This document shows, one piece after another, positions 33,771 through 46,022 of a stretch of DNA of 50,106 nucleotides. The DNA lies in the NCBI GenBank assembly GCA_002633005.1, contig NMRA01000493.1, positions 1 to 50,106 of the forward strand. The letters run 5' to 3'. Position numbers and translations under genes: made by a program. How positions within the stretch are numbered: the stretch's first letter is position 1; every line of letters begins with the position of its first letter. Origin of the DNA: Phoronis australis. Taxonomy: Eukaryota; Phoronida; Phoronidae. The notes under the pieces are model-generated. The model was not told the origin of the DNA. It ran no database searches and saw nothing but the letters and a program-made list of their open reading frames with translations.

Positions 33771-36700
33771 TGAAACTGTTTTCAGACGATTTGTTTGACG
33801 TTTTTCAATTGTTGTCAACTTGATTCAGCTTAATAAAATGATTAATTATTTATTGTCGCTTTCATAATAGACTATGAGTTGAGAACACCATCGTTCGCCA
33901 GTTCTTCTCCTAACGAGACAGAACACATGTTTATTTCCGGAGTAACACTACAGGTCTTCGTTCTTAAACAACTTGAGGCTGCTGTTACGCGATCATCTGA
34001 TATTCAAGTTTTTACGCCCCGTCGGTGCTCCTTATGCTCTTGAATATTTGGAAGTTGTCTAAACCCCTGTATACACACCACACTTTTTCGTATACGACTT
34101 TTCGTATGCTAAAAAGGTGTGTGTAAGCAGATGTTCCAACAAAAATTATGCTGGTGGTGTGACTCACACCCAGATGTGCACAATGTGGTTTCACGAAACT
34201 TATGAGTCAAGTTTATGTGACGAAATCGAGAAGGGTTTTTAATTAATTTAAGAAAAACTCCAGAGACATGTTAAGTGCCAGAAACTTACCAGGATGCATG
34301 GAAATTTCACCATTTGGCTACAAAAATATCTTACACGGTAGGGGGAAACCCCCCCTCCCGACCTCCCCCCGCTCAGCGCCACACGCCTAGGATTCCACCT
34401 TGCATGGCGGGAATCCTAAACCCCCCTTGCTGAAAACGTAGATCCGCCACTGCATTGCCGACTGCAATCTCATAAGCCCAAATNCACATTGAGAAAGTGA
34501 CCGCATTCGCGAAAAGTGTACAGTACCAGAAATTGCGGGGAGGCTGTTCTTTCACAACAAAGTCTTGCGGGACACGTGCGATGTTAAATAGGCCTCCTAA
34601 GGAGCCGACCTCAACACCTACCGTCTATCTACCTGTAATAAGCACACTACCGTCTTCGATACTGGGAATTTCCGCAGAAAGGCTCACCCGATGAGACGCT
34701 CATGCCCATGGGCATTTATTTTATATTAGTACTTCGGGTTTCAAGCGTTCAGACATTGTCACGTTTATTTCGAAAACTGCAAGAGATGCAAATAGGTCCT
34801 GGGATACATCGTCAAGGTTTGAAGTAGTCCATGATGAACGGATCAAGTTTAAATGCGCATGGTGAAATTTCCATGCATCCTGGTAAGTTTCTGGCACTTA
34901 ACATGTCTCTGGAGTTTTTCTTAAGATAATTAAAAACCCTTCTCGATTTCGCCACACGCCTAGGATTCGACCTTGCATGGCGGGAATCCTAAACCCCACT
35001 TGCTGAAAACGTAGATCCGCCACTGCATTGCCGACTGCAATCTCATAAGCCCAAATGAAAACTCCAAATCACAGATACAAATCGTGGACTGCGCCCCTAA
35101 ACTCCACAGGTGAGCGTAAAATGCTCCATGCCTGGTAATCAAACTTCATGTCCTGTGATTAAAGTGCTGGTCCAGCCCGTGAGTGAGTAATCTGGTCAGC
35201 GAGTTTCATGTTTGCTGGCTAGGAACTTTGGTTTTGAGGATTGCTTCCAGCCTACCAGCTGAACAAGTCTAATACGCTAAAGAAATGCAAAGTACCGTAA
35301 GTTCAAAAATTTAGGACACAATATGGCATATAAGCGAAATTTTATTTTCTATATAATTATGTAAAATAATTCTTTAACACATACACCATCAGAACATATT
35401 TTGAAAAATGTGAGCATTCACAACATTGAAAAATGAAAATGAAAAAGAGTGCCGAATTTTGGGAGTTATTTTTGTGCGAGTGTTTTTTGAGAGTTCATTG
35501 TATTTCAACTGGTCTTTAGTGTACTGCATATGGCCATACTGTCCCTTGCAAACTTCAAAAGTTCAATTCCAGAGAATACCATCCTGTAAATTGTTGCATT
35601 CGTACAGATTAGCAATTCCCTAAGACAATAAGTTATAAGGTGACGAGCCAGGTATAGGGATATATTTACCCTTAAGAGCCCAAATTACTTCTAACCCATT
35701 TTTTATACTTAAAAATTTGGTTCTCAAAAAATTAATATGTTTTGATGTTTTTAGTTCACTGCTCTATTGGTGATCCAATGGAGCTTAACAGGTAAAAATA
35801 ACGAGGCTGGATACCTTCGTTGATGGACTTTGGTCACTATTACTGAAAATCTGCAACATGAACAGTGTTTTCAAAATTTTTGCCACTAATGTCTTTCTTG
35901 AGCTCAAGCATGTTGCCGTTAGGTAGTCAGCTCGAAAACTGTTCCTCGGCGTCACGGTGTGAAACACAGACACATCACCTCTCACTTCTCACACTATTGT
36001 TTCATTTCAGACTACACGCAATACATCATCGCCTTCTAGCGGTCAAACGGATAACCATGTCTTTCCTCTCTTCCCACTGAGACTTCTCGATGAAACTGAC
36101 CAACTTTCTATGGTATGTGTTAAGGAGGTTACAAAAACCTCGCTTTATCATAATCGGTGTTTGTCCTGGTTTGTTAGATGATACGCCCTACATACAAATG
36201 AGTATATTTGGAGTGTTAGTTCAGTGAACATAATGGCACTTGTCATTTTGCTATAGACTGTGTTAGAATTCAACTCCCTGAAAGTACATATTTTTCGGAA
36301 TCCCGCTTTAATTTGATTTTCAACTATATCAGTCTGCCATTAATTGTGTCATTTGATCATGTTAGTGTTTTTGGAAAATTGAGCAAAAAGAAGGTTTTTT
36401 TTAATAACTTTTGCCGATGTAGCAGTTTTCTAAATTATCGTTTCGTGTTCAGTTTTTGTAACTTGGAGTCTTTGCTTTTGGATGACCCCTTTTTCGCAAT
36501 ACGCTACTGTACTGTGACGTCCAACGATTTGTACAAAGGTCTGTTGCATTCTATTTTAATCAACTGATAATTGCTCATAAAATGGTTACCAGGAAGGAAT
36601 AACTATTTGCACGCATTTTGACGTTTTTGTAACGAGGCTTAAAAATGAACTCACTCTTCGAGATGTAGTGGAGTCTTAGGCTTACTGGTTTTACCTATAT

Positions 36701-37339
36701 CGAAAAGTTATTTCTGGTTTCCTCGTCAGTTTGGCGTTGATACGAAGATATAACGTACGCTTATAATATCTGCGGTATGCTTTAGTTGTTTTCACAGGGC
36801 CTCATGAAGCGCCCCCCCCCCAAGTTAACGGGCCCAGATTAAACAGTGGTAACGGGCATAAGTGTTTGCCCGAGGCAGCCGAGAAAAGGAAGGCCTCGAA
36901 ACATGTAGAAGAGAGGAAATCTATCGGCTAACTGTGTTTGATTTATACGTTGGGGGCCTTGCTGGCCACTGGCCGAAGTACTAATATCAAATAAATGCCC
37001 ATGGGCATGAGCGTCTCATCGGGTGAGCCTTTCTGCGGAAATTCCCAGTATCGAAGACGGCAGTGTGCTTATTACAGGTAGATAGACGGTAGGTGTTGAG
37101 GTCGGAACTAGGGCTCCTTAGGAGGCTTATTTAACATCGCACGAGTCCCGCAAGACTTTGTTGTGAAAGAACAGCCTCCCCGCAATTTCTGGTACTGTAC
37201 ACTTTTCGCGAATGCGGTCACTTTCTCAATGTGAGTGCCCCCTTGGTCATTCCTTGTATAGACATAACTTGTTATAGAGTGTGTCTTCAAAGGGACTCGC
37301 GACCTGACCACGGCGCCCGCCACAATAGCAATTCTTCGG

Positions 37340-37424
37340 NNNNNNNNNNNNNNNNNNNNNNNNNNNNNNNNNNNNNNNNNNNNNNNNNNNNNNNNNNNNN
37401 NNNNNNNNNNNNNNNNNNNNNNNN
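37340..37424. other. Assembly gap, 85 Ns
   Basis: A run of Ns inside a C-rich repeat end. Reading frames crossing it are meaningless. Confidence 1.
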
Positions 37425-38116
37425 CCCCCCCCCCGTAGATCCGCCACTGCAACGAGTACCCAAATGTAAGGGATAAGATCTTGTTTATCTAGTTGTTCAT
37501 AACTAATTGCTTGGCAATGGGAAGAAGTTCAACAATTTTGTGCAATCGAGGAATGAGCAGTTGTGAACTGTTCCAGTCAAATTTCAACAATTTATTGCAG
37601 CAGTGTTGATATGGCACAAGTAATATCAAAGGCACAGAGTTCCTTCTTACTCAATAACTTGAACTAAAACTGGAATGTATTCTGTAATGCAAAACACTCC
37701 CAAGGTACTTGGAGCTAGAAATTCAAAATTCCAGTCTCAAAAAACAATCATTTCAGTGGCCAAAATTTGTCAGTGTAGGAAAATAATGTCCCATACTTGG
37801 CCTTTCTCTCGTTATTTCTTGTTGTATCGTCATATCTCCCTTGTCTCACAAACATGATTTATGTACTACAGAATCATGTAGTGTTTGTAACTCAACCACA
37901 CAAAACATGACACAGACATGTCCGTAACAGGAACAGGATTCTGAAATTATTACAATCCTAAAATGAGAGATTCACTAGGAAAAAGAATGCTTTAACACTG
38001 TGTTATCTTCCCAAAAAAGGTAACAATTTTAACCAACCCCCCACAAATGGATCAGGAATTTTGAGGGTTGTGGTCCATTTCATGAAATTTGATTTCAACC
38101 TCAATTTTAATTGTGG

Positions 38117-38421
38117 CTATGACGCCAACAACATTGTTCAACAACATTGTTCAACAACTGTAATTATGATTGATTGCCTGGTACCATTGATGTTATGAAG
38201 GACAAATGTTTTCATGAAACGTAGTCCAGTTCCTTAGAGGCAATCAACCATAATTTACAATTTTAGACTTCCTATGACGCCAACAACATTGTTCAACAAC
38301 TGTAATTATGATTGATTGCATGGTACCATTGATGTTACGAAGGACAAAAGTTTTCATGAAATGTAGTCCAGTTCCTTAGAGGCAATCAACCTTAATTTAC
38401 CGTGACAATTTTAGACTTCCT
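38117..38421 (+). repeat. 155-bp tandem repeat, two copies
   Basis: CTATGACGCCAACAACATTG begins units at 38117 and 38272; both continue with ATTGATTGC.TGGTACCATT and AGTCCAGTTCCTTAGAGGCA. Copy 1 has an extra internal ACATTGTTCAAC duplication. The repeat lies just downstream of the APRT stop codon. Confidence 0.9.
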
Positions 38422-38504
38422 ATCGCAAGTAAGAAGGAAACTTCACTTTAACGTGAATACATAACATTCAGCCAGGAGTCAGGTCCAGCACGAACACCTG
38501 GCCA

Positions 38505-41500
38505 TTAGTAGTGAATCAGAGAGTACACAGGGTCCTTCAACTTGTCGCGTCCGTTCAGTGCATCCAGTTCTATCACGACCAGACATTCCAGAATGTCCGC
38601 ATTCATTTGGTGTAGCAACTGACTGGCAGCCATCATGGTCCCTGAAACACATGGACAAAAGCAGCTGATAAACGTACTGTGGCTTTTGCTTAGGCATGAA
38701 AGGTATTCCCTAGAGCAGCAGTAAACCTGCATTCTGTTCAAGAAGCAAACTTAGTAATTTAGACTATAGCTACAAAATTGGTATCAAGTTCCTTATTCAG
38801 CTGAGAAGTGCTTTCTGGGTTAAGCTGCAAAGAACTGAAAGTTCGTGGAACAATGCTCCGTGCATTGAACAATGCTCCGTGCATTGAACAATGCTCCGTG
38901 CATTGAACAATGCTCCGTGCATTGAACAATGCTCCGTGCATTGAACAATGCTCCGTGCATTGAACAATGCTCCGTGCATTGAACAATGCTCCATGCATTG
39001 AACAATGCTCCGTGCATTGAACAATGCTCCGTGCATTGAACAATGCTCCGTGCATTGAACAATGCTCCGTGCATTGAACAATGCTCCGTGCATTGAACAA
39101 TGCTCCGTGCATTGAACAATGCTCCATGCATTGAACAATGCTCCGTGCATTGAACAATGCTCCGTGCATTGAACAATGCTCCGTGCATTGAACAATGCTC
39201 CATGCATTGAACAATGCTCCATGCATTGAACAATGCTCCATGCATTGACATGTCATGACAAGCTTGTACCACTTGAATTTAAGCAATAACCAAACGTCAG
39301 TTCTTTTGAATCCCTGATATCAGGTGTGACAAAATGTAGTAATTCCTTTCCTGTTTTCTAAACGCCATGATCTAAGTTCTCAAAATTCATTCCGAAATTT
39401 GGTGCACAAAATCATGGCAAGAGATCCCACAATGCTAAACCATGTTAGCGTGTTTTTGATTTGGTTAGTCATTCACAGATTAACTTCAATTGAAAGGGAA
39501 AGACCGATAAGAAATTAATTTCTATGCTCAGCCTGGTACTTATGTTGTCTTACCAATCGAACAATTCCCTCTCAACTATTTCCATCATTTAACATATTTT
39601 TTTGCTAGAAATTTGCAGATGTCGCTTCAAAATCACAAATAACTTAATAGTTAGTTTTTACTTTCAACTGACATTTTAAAGAGAAAGAAACAGTCTGGAT
39701 AAGAACACAAATTGGGGCATGTAGTCTTCCAAACTGATAGAAACACGTCTGCTCTCTAGTGCCCAGACAGAAAAGCATCTGCCACATTTCGTGAACATCC
39801 TTGAAGGTTTTTGGGAGACAGAAATGTGGTCACCGCTTGAGTGGATAGACCGACAGACACAGACATAATGGCAAAACAATAAAGACCAAGTCACCCACAT
39901 ATGAATATGTGGGTGTCATAACCCACAATTACTTATAATGAGCCTACCGCCAGTAGCTAAAAGGTCATCCACAATTATTGTCTTCTGACCAGCTTGTATG
40001 GAATCTTTCTGTGCTTCCATGATATCCTGGGAAAGAATTAAAACACACAAAGTCAACACTGCAGTGGACCTAAGTGGGTCAGGGGAGGTTTAAACCCTCC
40101 TTCAGGTCACATGACCAAAACATAAAATGCGGCACTGTGAGGATGAGAATGAGTCAGTTGACAAATTCATAGATCTGCCACTGAAGCAAGAAATTCCTGT
40201 GAGAGACTAGTGATCACTGTAGATCATAAGACAGCCTCAGTTCTAAATATGGCAGTAAAACTGTACAACAAGAAGGGCAAGCTGTGACTGAAATACAGTA
40301 GAATGTCTAAATTCATTCGATGCTTTATCTGACTTGACTTGCAACTTTTGCAAGTGAAGCAGCTGATATCAGTCCAAGCAGACACCACCTCATTTTTGAA
40401 TTTTCCAGTTAGAATACATTAACCCAAGCTAACACAGTATTTTCTCTTGAAGAAAAATAGAGAATCCTACTCAAGTCTCAGGTTTATGACATGGGCAAAA
40501 AATCTTGGAAAATTCCTCAAAATCCCTCAGCCTATTTTCTCACATGAACTGTAAAAATCATCTTTTTGCCGAAAAACTCAGCGTGTTTAAAACTTTCAAC
40601 TACATGACACAACTTTTGTAAAAACACGCTTGCGCAATGTAAACTAACTTCAGTTACTTTTTATTAATAGTTTTATTTTAAATGTAACAATTGAAAATTG
40701 CATTTACCTTTTGTAACAAATGTTCAAGTTAGAATATAATAAATACTCTTTGAAGTTGTAATATTAAAACTTAACAACAAATGTTTATAAATAACAGAGT
40801 CAGCAGGGCTTCCCCTCGCACAAGCACTGAATTGACCTTGAGACAGCACAGCTAGCCAGTCTCACTGAGTAGTTTCTTGAGTTAGTTTTCGTATCTGTTT
40901 GAATGAACGTGGATACGGAATTCGCTACTGAAGATGGGTCCATTTAAGAATTTGTTTGCACATCCTTCCGACTGGGAGAACATACAGTTGCAACACCTGA
41001 TTTTTCAATCATAACTTTGTCACCTTCATGAAATTCTGGCATTGTTTGGTTGTTGGTATTAGTGTTTTGCAGACGATAAAATGTAAGGCGTATGTATTTC
41101 TACTTTGCACTACTTTGTGATTCGCCCATAAATATAAAAAAATACAAACAACTCAGTATTATTAACCAGTCGTGCCATGACACATTCCAGTTCAGGTGAG
41201 AACCTCCAATTCTAGATAATTTAGATGAATGTCTTTATCCAACTTACCGTTCCATATTCTAAGGAGTATTCCACCCGTGCTAGATCTCCAGGAAGTTTTC
41301 CCTTTTTCCGCAGGGGCACAAATGATGCTCCTAGCTTGATGGCCATCATGGGGGCAAACAGGAAACCACGTGACTCTAGACCGACCACAACGTCAACTTT
41401 CCCATGTTTGGACTGCACATGTTCGACGAGTAATTTGATGAGATCCTCGAATACTTCAGGATTACGCAACACAGAAAATATATCTCTGAAATGATGAGGT

Positions 41501-44500
41501 GACAATAAGTTGCATTTTCCGGTGAAGACAGGAAGTGCTTGCTCTATTCACCAAAACATGATTATGTTCAGGTCAATTCAAACTGTTATGAACTCATCAG
41601 AATCAGCTGGACAGAAAGAAAGACCAACAAATATGTTAGTAACTTGCTCAAAATTAAACCATCACTCCTAAATACAATCCAAACAAGAAAACTGAAATAC
41701 TTTGGTCACATTGAAAGGCATGACACCATCTGCAAGAACATACTGGAAGGAAAAACAAGAGGGGTGAGAGTAAGAGGTAGACAACGCAGAATGTGGCTGG
41801 ACGACATCAAGGACTGGACGAATCTATTACTGCAAGAATGTACCAGAAAGGCAAAGAGCAGAGCAGAATGGCGGGTCATTTCAAGTCGACCTCTAAGGAG
41901 ATGACACCACATGATGATGACGAACTCATCTTCTGTCAAAAACAGGGTCCCCACTCATCTGAGAGGAAAGGTAATGCCTTCTGATATTATAACCTCTTCG
42001 AATGAGGGGAAAATACCCCGGTCACCACCAATTGCATTATTCAAATATCTTTTCAAAATTTTGGAGAGAATACAAGATACATTCCAAGAAATTCTGAAAT
42101 CTCAGGCAACATTAACTGGTTGAAAGGTGAAAGGTCAACTTGGAAATGCGTCAGTCAATGTACAGGAAGCGACACATTTAACTGCAAGGGATCCAACATT
42201 GTCGAAATTGTTACATTTTGTAAAATTTGGGTGGCCGGACAACGTATCTGATGACAACTTCGGTCCATACAGCTATCGTTGCAATGAACAGAGTATTGAG
42301 GATAATTTGTAGTTGTGGGGATGTCGTGTGGTGATATCCTCATCGCTCCGCTCTCGTGTTTTGAATGAGCTGCATGAAGCTCATTTGGACATTTCACGAA
42401 TGAAACCCCAGACAAGATCTTGTTTGGTGGCCCAATCTTGACAAGGAAATAGAAAGTGTTGTGCGCAGTTGTTCCGAGTGTCTCCAGTGTTGTCACTGAA
42501 ATCGCCACCAGAGGCTCATTTACACTCGTGGGCAGAACCAGACGAACCCTGGGAACAGATACATATCAATTACGCTGACCCCATAGAGGGGAAAATCTTA
42601 TTAGTGGTGATTGATGCAAAATCAAAGTGGATTGATGTACACGTCAACCACTCTCAATGGTTGCGGCAGTCATTTGCTGATCACGGCGTACCCAGTATGA
42701 TAGTGAGTGACACTGGAACATGCTTTACTAGTATGGAGTTTGAAGATTTTTTGAGGAGTAATATGGTGAAACAGATATTAGTCGCACTGTACCATCTCGC
42801 GTCCAATGATCTGTACGAGCGAGCTGTTCAGATTGTGAACTAAAGATGGGTTGAAGAAGACCAAAGGCAAAACTTTGAACACTAGACAAAATGTTGTTTT
42901 GGTACCGGTTGACCCTGCATAGTACTACTGGTGAACCACCTTGCAAGATATTGTATCCTTGTAAAGTGCGTTTTGTCATGTGATGAATATCTTGCCGGTA
43001 GGCGGTTCAAACAACGCAATTTGATTTGGATGTAATAATGAGTATATTGACTAAATGTTTGAATTTCCCTAAATGAATAATCATAAAGATTAACAAAGAA
43101 GGCTAATTAAATCAGTCTGTGACCACGTTTCCCGTTCCTGGCGTCGGCCTTGGATCCAGTGTTGCACTTGCTATGAGGAGTTTCCTCTTCTCTTGATCAT
43201 TCGATCCAGTCTTCCAAACACTCTTCACTTGATGAAATGCTTCGGAATAACCATGAAGTTCAGTCCATCGAACAACATATATGTTAACATTGAATTCAGT
43301 CCCTCGAATTCTAGATACAATGTACCCTCCTTGAAATTCAGTCCATCGAATTTCTGCTACACGTATCAGATTGAAATTCAGTCCATCGAATTTCTATAAC
43401 TTGTAATATTTCTCAGCAAACCAGTAGCATCTCTTCAGGAATATCTGCGATATCTCTCTAGCAAGCTGGTTGCCTCTCTTCAAGAAATATCTAATACCTC
43501 TGTACAAATCTGGTTGCCTCTCGTTGGAAATATGCCTTCTTGAGGAGCTAACGGTATACTTATACTCAAACAGAATAAAGGAGGGCGAGTTAGATCAAAA
43601 CATAAAACCCACAAACTTCCTCCAAATGTACTCATAGTTCCAAAACAACTTCCCAGAACAACATCATAAGATTCCACTTATGAACCTAAGCTTTCGCCAA
43701 ATATGGTCATGGACAGACAAACTTTTAAGTAATTTCCGCTGATTAATAACAAGACTATTGTTGTTTTCAGAACTGGCTAACCCCACAGTTGACCAATTCC
43801 GGTGAATTTAAAGTTACATAATTCTGCTAGCATAGCATAAACACATGGTTAGAGAAAAATATGCTGATTCATTTCCTATGCACTCATAGGAGGCAATAAA
43901 TTTCAGTGAACAACTAATACCTTTAATTAATTACGCAACAACCACTATATACTTAATTAATACTTATACTATATATTATTCTCATGTACATAGTTAACCC
44001 AAGTTGTAATGTGCTTTTATCATACTTTAATGATAAATAAATGACATGTTCATCCTACATAAAATCTACCCGTTCCCCCTTTAAGGATGAAACATGGCAA
44101 TTTATGTTCCAATTACACATCATAATATTAAACGACTGAGGAAATCTGCCCCAACATTGCTATCACCCTTAATGTATTCCACTCTGAAGCAAAATGGTTG
44201 CAAAGACATGGCCCACCTCATAATCCTCTGATTAATTAATTTGGCTCCCCCCTACGGAAATACTGCTTCAACATATTGATATGGAACACCTTTGTTTTCC
44301 ATTGATCTCAATGGCATAATTGCAAAAACCTTATCGTTCCTTGATTGGAAATGGACCTTTCCATTTCATTTGAAATTTGTTGCACTCTGTTGACAGTCTA
44401 AACAACACAGATCTAGGTTCTCCTGTCTGTATCTCACGGAAAATACTTCGAAATTATCTCCGAACAGACCCCAAACTCCTGCTACGGACCTTATTGGCCT

Positions 44501-46022
44501 GCCAAACTTTGTAGGCTACGGTGTGTCCAAATACCAATAAATCCTTAAGAGCGAAATAAAACAACACGTTTTTATAAGAACTCGGTGTATTTTTAAGGGT
44601 TTTACATCGAAGTTTGATGATTTATTGGCGTTAAACGTTGACTTCACGCGATAAGCTGACACCAGTAACCCGTGTTGTGAACTGCTGAACAGACTGCGTG
44701 TGAAACCGATGACATCATTGGATAATTTCAACACCTTCGTCTGCTGTCAGGTGTCAGGTAACGCAACCGTACGTGTCGTTATGGAGTAGAACTACTCGAT
44801 CTAAAATTGATACAAATTAGGTTGTTTTTCGGGTGGCATGCTCCTTTAAGAATGTGAGGAGATATTTCATTTAGCAGAGAAGTTTTATGACTCAAAAACA
44901 GTAAAAATGGCCACTAGGTGGCGCAAAGTACCTCAAGTCAGTCCGAAAACGAAAGGACGGCATCATCTCACTAGTAGATGCCTAACTGATAAATTTTATG
45001 ATAAAGATACAGAGGTAAGCGTAAAAAAATAAAATTGCCACTAGGGGGCACACCTGTAGTCAAAGAGATCCAAAACTCGTCGCCATCTATCATCAGCTTC
45101 ATAGGAGCACATCTGCCAAATCTCTTCAAGATTCTGTGAGGGGTTTAGGAGATATAGCCATGGGTGCAAAAACAAACAAAACTGCCACTAGGAGGTGCCA
45201 CAGTAGTTAAAGTCGTTGGCAAATCATCTTCAGCCGCCCTCTTCACAGGAAAAACATATATTCCAATTTTCAAAATCATTCCTAGACCGATTTGGTTGAT
45301 AGAAGTGCTGTTGCAAAAAAACAGACTCGAAAACAGTATAAATGGCCACTAGGTTGCGCAAAACATCTTGAATCCATCCGAAAACAGGATGATAGCGTAA
45401 TCTCGCTAACATATGCATAACTGTCAAATTTTTTGAAAATCCGTTGAGGACTTTCGAAGATACAGAGGTAAGCGTAAAAAACTAAAATTGCCACAAGGGG
45501 GCACACCTGCAGTTGGAGAGGTCCGAAATCACGGTCATCTGTGGTCAGCTTCATAGAAACATGTCTGCTAAATCTCATCAAGATCCTGTAAGGGGTTTAG
45601 GAGATACAGCTGCGGACGCTGGACACCGGAAAGAGATGAACGGCAATATGCGACCACATATAACAAGTATGTCATATGTGGGCGCATAAAAAGCGGCAAA
45701 AATATTTCTATAGCGGCCACAGGTTAGGGGGTCGTAGGTTGAGGTAGTCGTGGGTCAACAGGGTTGTGGCACCTGTGGGTCGAGGAGAGGGTAATGGGGA
45801 TCCTGGTTCGAGGAGGGGTGTGGGGGTCGAGGAGGTTTTTGTTTAGAATAATCTTGACCACGACCCGTCCGACTCCGTTCAGGATTCATAGTGTGACGCT
45901 TTTAGACTTAGTGCTCTTACCTATACTTTACATACTTACCTAAAAATTACCCCTTTCTTAGGGAAGTCTGGGAATTCTGAAATTAACGTTTTAACCCGTT
46001 GCACTCTAGACTCAAAGTCCAT
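38505..46022 (-). CDS. APRT: Adenine phosphoribosyltransferase, complete
   Basis: Cytosolic purine salvage enzyme: adenine + PRPP gives AMP + PPi. Four coding exons on the minus strand, 46022-45940, 41485-41248, 40026-39948 and 38641-38505, join in phases 2, 0 and 1 to give 178 aa (human APRT is 180). Exon 1 starts MDFESRVQRVKTLISEFPDF and ends GVIF; exon 2 has RDIFSVL, VVGLESRGFLFAP and LRKKGKLPG; exon 3 has the PRPP-binding IIVDDLLATGG; exon 4 has TMMAASQLL and ends SLIHY-TAA. All donors and acceptors are GT-AG. The ATG at 46022-46020 lies 202 bp from the TRIP13 ATG on the other strand. Intron 1 (4.5 kb) carries LINE, Gypsy and modular repeats; intron 3 carries a 19-bp minisatellite. All key motifs are intact, so the gene should be functional. 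Confidence 0.97.
38849..39247. repeat. 19-bp hairpin minisatellite, 21 copies, in APRT intron 3
   Basis: Unit AACAATGCTCCGTGCATTG. Each unit contains CAATGC and its inverse GCATTG around TCCGT, so every copy can form a 6-bp stem with a 5-nt loop. Five of 21 copies read TCCAT in the loop, a CpG-to-CpA change; the stems do not vary. All three minus-strand frames stay open because the period (19) is not a multiple of three and no stop occurs, giving false 140-175 codon ORFs. Confidence 0.97.
40062..40183. mobile_element. Short MITE-like insert in APRT intron 2
   Basis: Ends CAGTGGACCTA and TAGATCTGCCACTG are roughly inverted (CAGTGG/CCACTG), like the other CAGTGGCGGAT-type elements here. No target duplication is seen. 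Confidence 0.35.
41590..41903 (+). pseudogene. Reverse transcriptase C-terminal fragment of a LINE
   Basis: The frame codes ISWTERKTNKYV, RKLKYFGHIERHDT, GRQRRMWLDDIKDW and a basic end stopping at TGA 41902. This is the usual C terminus of a widespread invertebrate endonuclease/reverse transcriptase class, followed by a GATGATGACGA tail typical of its 3' end. The rest is missing. It is inserted in APRT intron 1, antisense to APRT. Confidence 0.8.
42120..43020 (+). pseudogene. Degenerate Ty3/Gypsy integrase fragment
   Basis: Pieces in several frames correspond in order to an integrase: zinc-binding region with LRSRVLNELHEAH (about 42350), core starting EPDEPWEQIHINYADP with VVIDAKSKWIDVH (Asp region), then IVSDTGTCFTSMEF, YHLASNDLYERAVQ, TAA at 42841, and a later frame with TTGEPPCKIL. 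There are stop codons, frame changes and an internal deletion between the first core block and the SDTG block. It is inactive, lies in APRT intron 1 beside the LINE fragment, and has no LTRs nearby. Confidence 0.85.
43255..43400 (+). repeat. Short tandem repeat with core AATTCAGTCCATCGAA
   Basis: Four spaced copies (about 43257, 43291, 43335, 43376) of GAAATTCAGTCCATCGAATT-like units. A second small tandem (CTGGTTGCCTCTCTTCAAGA type) follows at 43420-43540. Both are intronic to APRT. Confidence 0.75.
44911..44924 (+). promoter_or_regulatory. Strong CTCF-like motif
   Basis: TGGCCACTAGGTGGCGCAA (44908-44926) matches about 16 of 19 positions of the vertebrate CTCF consensus as I recall it (TGGCCACCAGGGGGCGCTA). 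Binding is inferred. Confidence 0.5.
45038..45051 (+). promoter_or_regulatory. CTCF-like motif
   Basis: CCACTAGGGGGCAC, same orientation as 44911. Weaker relatives are at 45185 (CCACTAGGAGGTGC) and 45346 (CCACTAGGTTGCGC). Confidence 0.45.
45491..45504 (+). promoter_or_regulatory. CTCF-like motif
   Basis: CCACAAGGGGGCAC, same orientation and same place in its module as the copy at 45038. Confidence 0.42.
45710..45850 (+). repeat. G-rich degenerate tandem segment next to APRT exon 1
   Basis: Imperfect units around GTGGGTCGAGGAGAGG and GGGGGTCGAGGAGG give an unusually G-rich + strand (C-rich in the APRT transcript), about 90-230 bp from the exon 1 donor. Confidence 0.5.

Larger units (their letters stand above)
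33045..37450. repeat. Mosaic of duplicated and inverted segments around N gaps
   Basis: Segment A (33045-33155) recurs at 34744-34858. Segment B (about 34215-34315) recurs inverted at 34859-34955. Segment C (about 34380-34483) recurs at about 34956-35057. Segment D (34486-34735) recurs inverted at about 36988-37232. N at 34484 and Ns at 37340-37424 lie at segment edges, and CGTAGATCCGCCACTGCA occurs in C, C' and just after the gap. Copies are very similar. Part of this is likely misassembly of two haplotypes or of a repeat cluster. No gene is recognised. Confidence 0.75.
44880..45690 (-). repeat. Modular interspersed repeat, large copy in APRT intron 1
   Basis: Read on the minus strand it repeats the order of 3606-4470: TTTTATGCGCCCACATATGA hairpin end, CTCCTAAACCCCTTACAGGA, GAGATTTAGCAGACATG, GACC..AGATGACC, TTTTTTACGCTTACCTCTGT, then a second and partial third round of modules. 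Five modules contain CCACTAGGTGGCGC or close variants on the + strand. It ends about 250 bp from APRT exon 1 and 535 bp from the TRIP13 start codon. Confidence 0.8.

Noticed and set aside
34486-34735. Coding exon conserved in the inverted copy at 36988-37232
   Set aside because: The shared frame breaks after about 45 codons, there is no family match, and the copies are probably recent duplicates or assembly artefacts.
38849-39247. CRISPR-like array
   Set aside because: Units are contiguous and have no spacers; the genome is animal.
38759-39286. Long repetitive open frames (140-175 codons) on the minus strand
   Set aside because: They read through the 19-bp minisatellite in all three frames; the array is inside an APRT intron and no stop occurs in the unit.
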